From Methanosarcinales archaeon (lineage in GTDB: Archaea > Halobacteriota > Methanosarcinia > Methanosarcinales > Methanogasteraceae): 7,490 bases of DNA. Numbering within the stretch: the first letter of the stretch is position 1; every line of letters begins with the position of its first letter. The notes below the pieces were generated by a model. It worked only from the letters and a program-made list of their open reading frames with translations. It did not search any database and had not been told where the DNA came from. Shown in pieces: positions 1-6,722 of the stretch. Position numbers and translations under genes: made by a program. The stretch spans positions 1-7,490 of the forward strand of contig DAOWIV010000166.1 in NCBI GenBank assembly GCA_030640725.1. Direction: 5' to 3'.

Positions 1-652
1 AGAGTGGTGCGTGTGATGGATTGACATCCCAGCTCTCCTGATCGCGCAATTTTGAAAGCATTCCGATCACAGCGTCTGATCCGCACAATAGTGCAGCATA
101 CTTGTCAGACTCGTATTTCACCGATTCCCGGGATGTGATCTGGATCAGGAGTGCCGCTGGTGGCGCAAGGAGGGATGTTACAAAGAATTTGATCAGTTTT
201 GGCGCAGGCTCGTACTCCTGCCCAAATCCTGTGAATACCGCACCCCAGAGCGCCGCGACCGGAAGCATGGTGAGTATTCCGGCAAGAACAGCAGCAATCT
301 CTTGAAGTCTGCGCCTGCTATGAGATTGCGCAATCTCATGCACCATCATACACGAGAGTTCTTCAACGCTTAAGCGTTCGATCGCTCCTGTTGTGAGGAC
401 GATAGAACCATTCTTCCGGTTTCCAACGGAAAACGAGTTAACAACCGGAGACTCGACAAAATAGAGTTCTGCCGCAGGCATGCCCGCGTCTCTCGCAAGC
501 TTGAGCATCTGCATGTACAGGGGATCATCGAATGACGCTTTTTTAGCGCGATACCACCTGAGAAGGATCTGACGGCTGAATATGAAACAAGCGACCACTA
601 TGAGGAGAACCGATGCACCGAGTCCCGAAGCAAGCATTAAGAGGATATTCAT
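1..652 (-). CDS. M48-family membrane metallopeptidase homologue with altered zinc motif, C-terminus cut by window edge
   Basis: The 217 visible residues follow the layout of HtpX/Ste24-like M48 peptidases, membrane zinc proteases that degrade or process envelope proteins. Seen: an N-terminal membrane segment (about 3-26); the family block beginning V-N-S-F-S-V-G near 71; the motif region H105-E106-I-A-Q109-S-H111; two hydrophobic segments (about 118-142 and 152-172); K-Y-E181-S-D183-K-Y-A-A, which matches the region of the third zinc ligand; and N-P-S-H-A-P-L at the edge, matching the family's HPPL block. The odd point is Q109 where HExxH needs its second zinc-binding histidine. The frame is otherwise open and well conserved, so this is not an obvious pseudogene. 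The ATG at 650-652 is one base after the stop of the giant surface-protein gene, which suggests translational coupling. Family assignment is firm. Whether the enzyme is active is doubtful, and H111 as a substitute ligand is only a guess. Confidence 0.82.
   Translation of the reverse strand, partial: MNILLMLASGLGASVLLIVVACFIFSRQILLRWYRAKKASFDDPLYMQMLKLARDAGMPAAELYFVESPVVNSFSVGNRKNGSIVLTTGAIERLSVEELSCMMVHEIAQSHSRRRLQEIAAVLAGILTMLPVAALWGAVFTGFGQEYEPAPKLIKFFVTSLLAPPAALLIQITSRESVKYESDKYAALLCGSDAVIGMLSKLRDQESWDVNPSHAPL
320..339. repeat. Perfect 20-base palindrome inside the M48 zinc-motif codons
   Basis: ATGAGATTGCGCAATCTCAT equals its own reverse complement over all 20 bases. Symmetry breaks at the next base on each side. 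It covers the codons from the second base of H105 through H111 (H-E-I-A-Q-S-H) of the M48 homologue. No flanking T-run marks it as a terminator. It may be chance, but see the findings for a possible mutational link. Confidence 0.9.
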
Positions 653-653
653 C

Positions 654-3600
654 TCATACCAAGCCTCCGATCTGTTGTTCTGCGTACGGGGTAACACGGT
701 TTCCGTCGATCTCGAACTTCAGCCAGCCATCAAGAATCAAGGTCTTGTCATCGATCGTGATCGGCTCGGTGTTCTTTATCACGATCCGGTTAGCAGTGAT
801 CGCAGAGACCTTGAATTCACCGTATCTGTCCCCAATATTGATCTTCTTTACCTCATCTGAGCACTGTTTGATACTCTTCAGCAGAACGAAACCACGTTCA
901 TCGTCCTCGAAGATTGTCTCGATGGTGCATTCGAAGACCGGTACATCGCGTCCCGTGACCGATACGCTGTACTCAAAGACCTCCCCTTCTGTGCAGACAT
1001 CGGATTCCACGACGTCACCTTCATGCTCGAGTTCCAGCCATGCTGTTCCGCCTGTGATGAATATATCCTTCAGTATCAGAAGATAACCCTCACGCAGTGC
1101 GTAACCCTCACCTATATTCAGCCGCACCTCATCCTCGTCGCTATCATTCACAAGAATTCTGCTAAGTATGTCTGCGCTCTCGGAATTGAACGATCGATGT
1201 CTCTGCCCGAGAAAACCAGTCTCATCAGCGATCACATTCACCGTATAGGTCGCATTCCCTGTTGCAATGAACCGGTCACCAGAGAAGTAGACCGTCAGTT
1301 CCTCATACAACTCCCCGGTATCGAAATTATAAGAGAATGCCGGATGGTTGTCACCGGTCAGGTTCATCCAGCGTCCGGCTTCCGCACGATATGACGACGG
1401 CGTTCCTTCCAGCTTATACGTTCCGCTCCGGGTCTTTGTCGTGTATAGGTACGCGTAACGCCTGTTATCGGAAACCTCGAATCTGATGGTGTCATTCAGG
1501 ATGCTGCATCTTCCGCTGAAGGCGATCGACTCGCTATTCCGAAACACAATTCCGGATGAATCGATCTTATCGATCTCAAACTCCCCGTACCGTCCGCCGA
1601 CTCTGACATGCACCGGTGTATCCGAGTAGAGGTACAGATCATCGATCTCCACGGACTGATCAGGCAGTATGTCATCGACCGTGCATCTGAAGATGCGTAT
1701 GTCATCGCCAACACCATCGATGTGGCTTCGGTATTCAAACGTCTCGTCCTTGCCAAAGACACCGGAATCGATGGTTTCATAGCTCTGGTTCAGTTTGAGA
1801 TGGGCGGTCTCCTGCACACCATCTACATCACAGAGTGAGAGGTTGTAGCCACCCCCAAGCTTCCATGTCTCATTTGCATGCATGGTTCTGCCGCGCCCAT
1901 CGGCGATCGTTGGTAGCAGGAGATCAGGTTTCGAACCCGGGATCATGTATCGCTTTCCGAGATAACGGATGCTCTCACCACTGGTGCTCACTGTGTACGT
2001 GGCGTTTCCTGACTCGACGAAGCCGTCCTGGCTGAAGTATAGTACGAGTTTCTCACCGGAATCCAGTTGATCGCAGTTCGAACTTGTGAGCGTCATCGTT
2101 CTGCCGGCGTAGATCGGCATCGGGATGCCACTGAGTTGTACGCTCTGCACATATCCTGCAACCTCAGTCTCACTCTCCACTTCCCCTTCGAATTTCCCAA
2201 ACTCGACATTGTCCCACCACACCCGGAAGTCAGTGCCTCCGGTTTCCTCATGCACCCGGAGTGTGAGGGTGTTGTTTGATGCGAGCAATACAGGCGTCTC
2301 GACGCGCTGCCAGCCTTCGTCACCGGCAGCATCATCCTCCCAGACAAGGATATCGTTGAGCAGCACCTGTTTCGTGTGACGCCTTTCGGTGTCAGACGTC
2401 TGCGAGTCCCTCACGTCAAACGTCAGAAGGACGATTCCCCTCTCGCCAGCGATCTCCTGCGAGATTGCGCCGAAGTCTCCGGGCAGTGTGCTCGCATTCT
2501 TAGGGATGCCGATCTCGTACGAGCGGTGCCCGAGCGTCGAGGTGGTATTGGTATAGCTGCCCGTGAGATTCCCTTTTCCGGTATATTCCCAGTGTCCGTC
2601 GTATTCCATGTCCGAATTGTAGATTGGAGGCGGTGTTATCGAGTAGTTCATCAGAGAGCCGGTATTGCTGTAATCAACCGATGACGAGACCGTTCTCACC
2701 TCGTACCGGTGCAGCGCACCCCCCTTGCAGAGCAGAAACTCAAGCGGGAGATATGAGCCGATCGTCTTTGGTGTGAAGGTCAGGTTCAAAACCGCATTTG
2801 TGCAACTTGCAATACCGAGCTCCCCTTCTGCAACCACATCCCCTCCGAGCTTCAGATAGAGTGTGTAATTTGTGTATGCAGGCTCGTAGCTCTCGATAAC
2901 AACCGAAACCTCCGCCGGGGTATCGAGAAGAAGCGACGGCTCGTAATACGACACGTCCGTCGTTGTGAGTGTCTCAAATCCAACATCGTCCCACCACACC
3001 GAGATATCCGGATTGTCCTTCTCTGAGTACACCCTCATGACCAGCCGGTTGGACTTCTGCAGCACCACCGGAAACTCGATCTGCTGCCAGCCCTCATCTT
3101 TAGCCGCACTATCCTCCCAGACGATTGCATCATTCAAGAGTATCTGCTTTAGGTACCCTGTGGTATTTGTGAGAATCGAATCGCGCACAGCAAACCTGAG
3201 CACGGCAAGCCCGGGTGCTGGCGATGGGATGTCCTGTTCGATTGTGCCATACCAGCCCTCACCGGGTTTTACGGATACAATCTCGTAAGAATGGTTGGAT
3301 GAGTGCGATACGCCGGAATAATTGCCGGTGAAGTTCCTGTTACTCCTGAATGTCCACGAACTGTTCTCTTCCATGCCGCCATTCGGGACATCAGGGGGAA
3401 TGATCAGGTAATTCAGGAGGGTGCTTGTGTCGTTGTAGTCAATCGAGGAACTGACCCAGAGATGCACGGACCGATGCCGCGTCCCGTCCTTGTACAGGAC
3501 AAACTCGAGTTTCAGACGGTCTCCTGTCCGATCCGGGACGAATGTTATATTCTCGAGCCATTTCTCCTTGTGAGCAAGGGTCATCTTTCGTGTTTCGAGC

Positions 3601-4292
3601 ACGCCCGCCCCGAGTTTCACCTGAAGCGTGTACTCTGTGGGTGCATGTTCGTAGTTCTCAACACCGACCGCAATTGTTGAGGGCTCGCCGATGTGCAGGT
3701 CTTTCTGGTAGCCTTCCGCCTTACCGTCCGGACCGAGAATGTAAAGGGCTGAAAACTCCTCTTCCTCAAACGTGAGCTTGGCATAGATGAGCATGCTGCT
3801 TGCGATGATGATCGATCCAATAAGCGATATCATGAGCATCCGTTCGATATCACTCATCTTCTCGTCATCCGCCCGCAGCGACTCGATGAACCCCTGATAA
3901 TCCACAAAATATCTCTTATCTTCCGGAGTTAGCGTCCGTGTGATGACAGTCAATAGCAGAAGGAACACCGTTATCGCAGAGAGTGTGAGCAAAAGCGGCA
4001 TCGGTCTGAAGAGGTGTGGCGTCACGCTGATTGCAAAGCCATCAAAGACTGTTATCGCAATACTCAGACCGATGCTGAGCGTGAACCGCTCGATCCCGCT
4101 GATCTCCCCCATTTTCGGAAACATCGCCGCGATAAGCGCATATCCCGGGAGAAATAACAAGATTATCAGTGAAAAGGGAATTCTGAGCGGTGTATCGTTG
4201 AATGGCTCGACAAGAACAAATAGAATGCATAGACCTGTCAGTATGACAACCACGATCAGGTCGATATAGTATTTTAATGTTCCCTCTGCCAT
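654..4292 (-). CDS. Giant membrane-anchored surface protein: DUF1616 + two jelly rolls + two S-layer-like domains
   Basis: About 1212 residues, far longer than the usual DUF1616 protein of a few hundred. Numbered from the ATG at 4290-4292. Five membrane segments lie near 10-28, 38-57, 71-92, 98-118 and 151-170. A DUF1616-type beta ectodomain follows (about 175-282), then a jelly-roll domain opening with N-G-G-M-E and closing with V-W-W-D-D-V-G-F (about 303-441). This pair is repeated at about 455-700. Two S-layer (DUF1608)-like modules then fill 728-971 and 972-1212, sharing G-N-A-T-Y-T-V (763, 1013) and R-Y-G-E-F (about 901, 1156). About 22 N-x-S/T sequons are spread over the exterior part. 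No C-terminal membrane anchor or sorting signal is seen. The role is inferred: a glycosylated envelope protein, perhaps linking membrane and S-layer. The S-layer match is by remembered family pattern and is less certain than DUF1616. Confidence 0.85.
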   Translation of the reverse strand: MAEGTLKYYIDLIVVVILTGLCILFVLVEPFNDTPLRIPFSLIILLFLPGYALIAAMFPKMGEISGIERFTLSIGLSIAITVFDGFAISVTPHLFRPMPLLLTLSAITVFLLLLTVITRTLTPEDKRYFVDYQGFIESLRADDEKMSDIERMLMISLIGSIIIASSMLIYAKLTFEEEEFSALYILGPDGKAEGYQKDLHIGEPSTIAVGVENYEHAPTEYTLQVKLGAGVLETRKMTLAHKEKWLENITFVPDRTGDRLKLEFVLYKDGTRHRSVHLWVSSSIDYNDTSTLLNYLIIPPDVPNGGMEENSSWTFRSNRNFTGNYSGVSHSSNHSYEIVSVKPGEGWYGTIEQDIPSPAPGLAVLRFAVRDSILTNTTGYLKQILLNDAIVWEDSAAKDEGWQQIEFPVVLQKSNRLVMRVYSEKDNPDISVWWDDVGFETLTTTDVSYYEPSLLLDTPAEVSVVIESYEPAYTNYTLYLKLGGDVVAEGELGIASCTNAVLNLTFTPKTIGSYLPLEFLLCKGGALHRYEVRTVSSSVDYSNTGSLMNYSITPPPIYNSDMEYDGHWEYTGKGNLTGSYTNTTSTLGHRSYEIGIPKNASTLPGDFGAISQEIAGERGIVLLTFDVRDSQTSDTERRHTKQVLLNDILVWEDDAAGDEGWQRVETPVLLASNNTLTLRVHEETGGTDFRVWWDNVEFGKFEGEVESETEVAGYVQSVQLSGIPMPIYAGRTMTLTSSNCDQLDSGEKLVLYFSQDGFVESGNATYTVSTSGESIRYLGKRYMIPGSKPDLLLPTIADGRGRTMHANETWKLGGGYNLSLCDVDGVQETAHLKLNQSYETIDSGVFGKDETFEYRSHIDGVGDDIRIFRCTVDDILPDQSVEIDDLYLYSDTPVHVRVGGRYGEFEIDKIDSSGIVFRNSESIAFSGRCSILNDTIRFEVSDNRRYAYLYTTKTRSGTYKLEGTPSSYRAEAGRWMNLTGDNHPAFSYNFDTGELYEELTVYFSGDRFIATGNATYTVNVIADETGFLGQRHRSFNSESADILSRILVNDSDEDEVRLNIGEGYALREGYLLILKDIFITGGTAWLELEHEGDVVESDVCTEGEVFEYSVSVTGRDVPVFECTIETIFEDDERGFVLLKSIKQCSDEVKKINIGDRYGEFKVSAITANRIVIKNTEPITIDDKTLILDGWLKFEIDGNRVTPYAEQQIGGLV
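657..1379 (-). repeat. Surface-protein module B, copy 2 (S-layer-like, C-terminal)
   Basis: Encodes about residues 972-1212. It parallels copy 1: A-G-R-W-M-N-L-T, V-Y-F-S-G-D-R-F, G-N-A-T-Y-T-V, L-G-Q-R, G-E-G-Y-A-L-R-E-G-Y-L-L-I-L-K-D-I, E-C-T-I-E-T-I-F, G-D-R-Y-G-E-F-K-V and a closing K-F-E-I-D strand. It is the closer of the two to the canonical S-layer pattern. The protein ends shortly after it with no hydrophobic tail. Confidence 0.75.
664..668 (-). promoter_or_regulatory. Ribosome binding site of the M48 gene
   Basis: The minus strand reads GGAGG eleven bases before the ATG at 650-652. It lies inside the last codons of the upstream gene. The spacing is slightly long, but no better site or start is visible, and the site supports this start codon. 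Confidence 0.55.
1380..2111 (-). repeat. Surface-protein module B, copy 1 (S-layer-like)
   Basis: Encodes about residues 728-971. It begins A-G-R-T-M-T-L-T, then has L-Y-F-S-x-D-G-F, G-N-A-T-Y-T-V, L-G-K-R, W-K-L-G-G-G-Y-N-L-S-L-C-D-V-D, a C-T-V-D-D-I-L segment and G-G-R-Y-G-E-F-E-I. This order (strand, W/GY turn, D-I-D-like turn, Y-G-E-F) resembles the tandem S-layer (DUF1608) domains of Methanosarcina surface proteins. Confidence 0.7.
2193..2930 (-). repeat. Surface-protein module A, copy 2
   Basis: Encodes about residues 455-700. It repeats copy 1 along its whole length, including V-S-S-S-V-D-Y, S-Y-E-I, V-R-D-S and L-N-D-I-L-V-W-E-D-D-A-A-G-D-E-G-W-Q (645-662), and ends in V-W-W-D-N-V-E-F. 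The DNA for the L-N-D to G-W-Q stretch is also visibly similar between copies (about 2310-2360 against 3087-3137). It carries no membrane segments, so only the exterior part of the DUF1616 protein was copied. Confidence 0.85.
2970..3698 (-). repeat. Surface-protein module A, copy 1 (DUF1616-type ectodomain + jelly roll)
   Basis: Encodes about residues 199-441. Landmarks shared with copy 2, in the same order: a beta region with Y-T-L-x-x-K-L-G; L-E-F-x-L-x-K; V-S-S-S-x-D-Y; N-Y-x-I-x-P-P; S-Y-E-I; V-R-D-S; L-N-D-x-x-V-W-E-D-x-A-A-x-D-E-G-W-Q (386-403); and V-W-W-D. The closing W-W-D-D-V-x-F strand and the opening N-G-G-M-E turn resemble carbohydrate-binding jelly rolls of the CBM4/9 type. That resemblance is by pattern only. 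Confidence 0.85.
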
Positions 4293-4300
4293 CGAATATA

Positions 4301-4304
4301 ACCT
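4301..4304 (-). promoter_or_regulatory. Weak ribosome site deciding the start of the surface-protein gene
   Basis: AGGT on the minus strand sits eight bases before the ATG at 4290-4292. The only upstream alternative is a TTG at 4308-4310 in the same frame, which adds six residues and would put this site inside the coding region. The ATG is therefore preferred. A TATAAG-like string overlapping the stop of the preceding gene (about 4317-4322) lies some 27 bases upstream of the ATG, so a separate leaderless transcript cannot be excluded. Confidence 0.45.
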
Positions 4305-4322
4305 ATACAATGTGATCTTATA

Positions 4323-5327
4323 TCAGTACGGCACGTAGAGCGCGATAGCACACGTCGTGGCGGTGAGCGCATACATAATCATGACGATCTCTCTCTCGGT
4401 CATTGGATAATAGTACGGCGGCAGCCATTTCAGTGTCAGCTTGTTTGGAACCTTGATCGTGCCGTCATCTTGCAGTCTCCCGAACTTGAATGAGTCGTAT
4501 TCTCCGGGCGGCGTGCCCCGCCTGTGGCAGATCTTTCGCCGCACTCTCCAGTAGAAGTACATGAGAAAGTTGATCGTGTGCGGGAAGAGCATGACGATTC
4601 CGGATATGAGAAATCCCTGAAAGACGATGAATGTGCCCATGGCAGCGCCGATCAGCATCGCACCGGTGTTCCCCTCAAAGATCGATGATAGGTACCTGTT
4701 GCGCGTCCAGAACGCGAGATTCGCTCCGAAGAAGGCTGCAAAGATTGTGAGATGCTCGATTCTCCCGACCATGAATGATTTTAGCAGGAGGAAGAATAAG
4801 ACTATCGATGAAAGCCCTGACTGGAGTCCGTTGAAACCGGAATGCATGTTCACCATGTTCGCAACGACCATCACGTATACCGGAGCAATGATATAATAAA
4901 AGCATATTATCGTAGCAGGCGTCGTATCGAAGAAATGGCTGATTGTTCCCATGGCTTGCGGCTGGAGGATCAGTGCGATCGGATACGACAGGAAATACGG
5001 GAAGAATATCTTGAGCCACCGGTTCCGGATCCGGAGATGGTCATCCAGTATCCCGAAGATCGCGTACATCACTGCAATGTAAACGATGATGAAATTGATC
5101 GTTGAGTTGCAGAAGATCACCGATGCACTCAGCATGACAAGAACGACAAGCCCGATGAGTAAGCCGCCGTTCGTCGGAACGCACACCTCGCCAGCCTTGT
5201 AGTAATCCCTCACGACCATGCCGCTCGATTTGAGTATCCTGATCATTTCCGGAAGTGCTACTATCGTCAGCACAAATGAAAGAAGAGCGAAGATCACGAT
5301 ATCCTGCGCATCAGGAGATATGTTCAT
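4323..5327 (-). CDS. aglH: AglH/GPT-like polyprenyl-phosphate N-acetylhexosamine-1-phosphate transferase
   Basis: A 334-residue multi-pass membrane enzyme of the MraY/WecA/GPT superfamily. Members move a sugar-1-phosphate from a UDP-sugar onto a polyprenyl (in archaea dolichyl) phosphate, the first lipid step of N-glycan or surface polysaccharide synthesis. Seen: P-T-N-G-G at 51-55; the Mg-binding pair D95-D96 in F-G-I-L-D-D; N157-x-x-N160 and G-F-N166-G-L-x-x-G; F-E-G-N220-T-G-A; and a long polar loop (about 260-308) rich in His, Arg and Tyr before the last membrane segment. The start ATG overlaps the stop of the dehydrogenase gene as ATGA with no strong ribosome site, so translation is probably coupled. 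The odd point is N220: most relatives have Asp in F-x-G-D, a residue important for catalysis. The exact sugar is unknown, so the aglH symbol is by family and context. Confidence 0.85.
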   Translation of the reverse strand: MNISPDAQDIVIFALLSFVLTIVALPEMIRILKSSGMVVRDYYKAGEVCVPTNGGLLIGLVVLVMLSASVIFCNSTINFIIVYIAVMYAIFGILDDHLRIRNRWLKIFFPYFLSYPIALILQPQAMGTISHFFDTTPATIICFYYIIAPVYVMVVANMVNMHSGFNGLQSGLSSIVLFFLLLKSFMVGRIEHLTIFAAFFGANLAFWTRNRYLSSIFEGNTGAMLIGAAMGTFIVFQGFLISGIVMLFPHTINFLMYFYWRVRRKICHRRGTPPGEYDSFKFGRLQDDGTIKVPNKLTLKWLPPYYYPMTEREIVMIMYALTATTCAIALYVPY

Positions 5328-6679
5328 GGTCTGCCAACTGCCCGATATAGATATTCCCTGGAACGGAGTTCTTCCGGATCAAGGATGCCCCTTCCGTCCA
5401 CAACCACCTTATGTCGCATCAATCTGCCGAGCAGGTCCCAGTCGATCTCCTTAAATTCGGCATGATCCGAGGCGATCAGGATCGCATCGATTTCATTAAT
5501 CCCCTCGCCAGAGCCGAGATCAAAGGGGATTGCTCCGAACCGCTGAACCTCACTACCGAGCACCGGATCGTAAGCAAAGACCTCTGCACCTCTCCTTTTC
5601 AGTTCATTGATCACGTCGATTGCCGGACTGAATCTCGTCTCGTTCACATCGCCGCGGTATGTAACACCTAAGAGAAGCACGCGTGCACCCGATAGCCCGA
5701 CCTCGATCTCTTGAAGCGCATCTTCAAGCAGATCCACGGTGTACGCGGGCATTCCATCGTTGATCCGGCGTGCGAGCCTCAGCATATCGGTACTCGCCTC
5801 TACCGTATTTATGATAAAGTACGGATATACCGGGATGCAGTGCCCGCCAACGCCGCATCCAGGCGCATGGATGTGCGAATACGGCTGCGTATTTGCCGCA
5901 TCAAAGACCTCTCTTGCATCGATTCCGAGTTCATCGCAGACCATGGCGAGTTCGTTTGCAAGAGCGATGTTCACATCCCGGTACAAGCCCTCAAAGACCT
6001 TCACAGACTCTGCAGCAGTTGCATCGCTCACAGCAATGACGCCCTTCTTGTTAATCGTCAGATACAGTGCTCTCGCGGTCTCTGTGCTCACACTATCGAC
6101 GCCGCCAACGATCTTCGGGTACGCGCCGGTGATATCGATGATCGCCCTGCCTGACGAGGTGCGCTCAGGGCAGTGCGCAACCCCAAAATCACCAATCTTG
6201 TGTCCCGACTCTTCCAGTATCGGAAGAATCATGTCCCTTGTTGTGCCGGGTGGGACAGTGCTCTCCTGGATCACAAAGTCCCCGGGATTAAGCCCCTTTG
6301 CGATATATGCGCAGACAGACCGAACGATCGACATATCCGGATTGTTATTCCGGTCAAGGAGCGTTGGGACGAGTATGACCATCACATCAGCCTCTTCTGC
6401 CGCATGTACGAGGTCTGACGTTGCAGAAAGCCGCCCTTCGCCGACGTTCCTTTCCACGAGTTCAGGAAGTCCGGGCTCGCCTGTTACATGGCATATTCCC
6501 TGATTAATGCCACGCACGACTCCTTCATCGATGTCAGCACCGATCACACGCGCGCCAGCGTCCGCAAAGACTGCTGCGAGCGGGAGCCCCATCTTCCCAA
6601 GCCCGCATACCGCAATCGTTACATCGCCCGATGCGACTGCCTGCCTGATACTCTTTTCCGGCTGTCCGTAGATTTTCAT
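5324..6679 (-). CDS. wecC: UDP-N-acetyl-D-mannosamine (or related UDP-hexosamine) 6-dehydrogenase
   Basis: A 451-residue cytosolic NAD-dependent nucleotide-sugar dehydrogenase. It oxidises C6 of a UDP-HexNAc twice to give the uronate, probably UDP-ManNAcA. Seen: Rossmann motif G26-L-G28-K-M-G31; Q-E139-S-T-V-P-P-G-T-T; C-P-E172-R-T-S-S-G-R-A; K227 and N237 in the central helix (L-Y-R-D-V-N-I-A-L-A-N-E-L-A); catalytic C281 in G-V-G-G-H-C-I-P-V-Y-P-Y-F; and the C-terminal UDP-binding domain from about 330 (G-V-T-Y-R-G-D-V-N-E-T-R, Y-D-P, S-D-H-A-E-F, D-G-R-G-I-L-D). Length and all catalytic positions are normal. The E/C-P-E-R and R-D-V-N-I-A-L-A-N-E forms favour the ManNAc/GlcNAc group over UDP-glucose dehydrogenases, but the substrate cannot be fixed; no 2-epimerase gene lies in the window. 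The ATG at 6677-6679 has a strong ribosome site. It is probably the first gene of the four-gene unit. Confidence 0.92.
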   Translation of the reverse strand: MKIYGQPEKSIRQAVASGDVTIAVCGLGKMGLPLAAVFADAGARVIGADIDEGVVRGINQGICHVTGEPGLPELVERNVGEGRLSATSDLVHAAEEADVMVILVPTLLDRNNNPDMSIVRSVCAYIAKGLNPGDFVIQESTVPPGTTRDMILPILEESGHKIGDFGVAHCPERTSSGRAIIDITGAYPKIVGGVDSVSTETARALYLTINKKGVIAVSDATAAESVKVFEGLYRDVNIALANELAMVCDELGIDAREVFDAANTQPYSHIHAPGCGVGGHCIPVYPYFIINTVEASTDMLRLARRINDGMPAYTVDLLEDALQEIEVGLSGARVLLLGVTYRGDVNETRFSPAIDVINELKRRGAEVFAYDPVLGSEVQRFGAIPFDLGSGEGINEIDAILIASDHAEFKEIDWDLLGRLMRHKVVVDGRGILDPEELRSREYLYRAVGRP

Positions 6680-6681
6680 GA

Positions 6682-6689
6682 CCTCACCC
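6682..6689 (-). promoter_or_regulatory. Strong ribosome binding site of the dehydrogenase gene
   Basis: GGGTGAGG on the minus strand ends two bases before the ATG at 6677-6679. Its core GGTGA is the archaeal anti-16S complement, four bases from the start. It fixes the start codon and is the best ribosome site in the window. Confidence 0.7.
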
Positions 6690-6712
6690 GGAGTTATCTA
6701 AAAGAGATATTC

Positions 6713-6722
6713 TATTAATTTT
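6713..6722 (-). promoter_or_regulatory. Candidate TATA box for the dehydrogenase-transferase-surface protein unit
   Basis: The minus strand reads AAAATTAATA, preceded by an A-rich CAGAA that could serve as a BRE. It is the most A+T-rich spot in the 121-base gap. A start about 25 bases downstream would leave a leader of roughly 10-15 bases that just includes the ribosome site. This is position and composition only; no transcript data support it. Confidence 0.4.

Noticed and set aside
1..652. Calling the M48 gene a pseudogene because of the lost zinc histidine
   Set aside because: The frame is intact over all 217 visible residues, other family positions are kept, and a ribosome site and tight coupling remain, so it is reported as a gene with an altered motif.
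613..1086. Overlapping plus-strand open frames near the left end
   Set aside because: They lie opposite the conserved S-layer-like module and the M48 start. Their composition looks random and no ribosome site was noted.
4308..4310. TTG as start of the surface-protein gene
   Set aside because: The ATG 18 bases downstream has an AGGT ribosome site at good spacing that would fall inside the coding region if TTG were used.
5739..6503. A 254-codon open frame on the plus strand
   Set aside because: It is antisense to the well-supported dehydrogenase gene, shows no recognisable domain, and has the Ser/Pro-rich make-up typical of a frame shadow.
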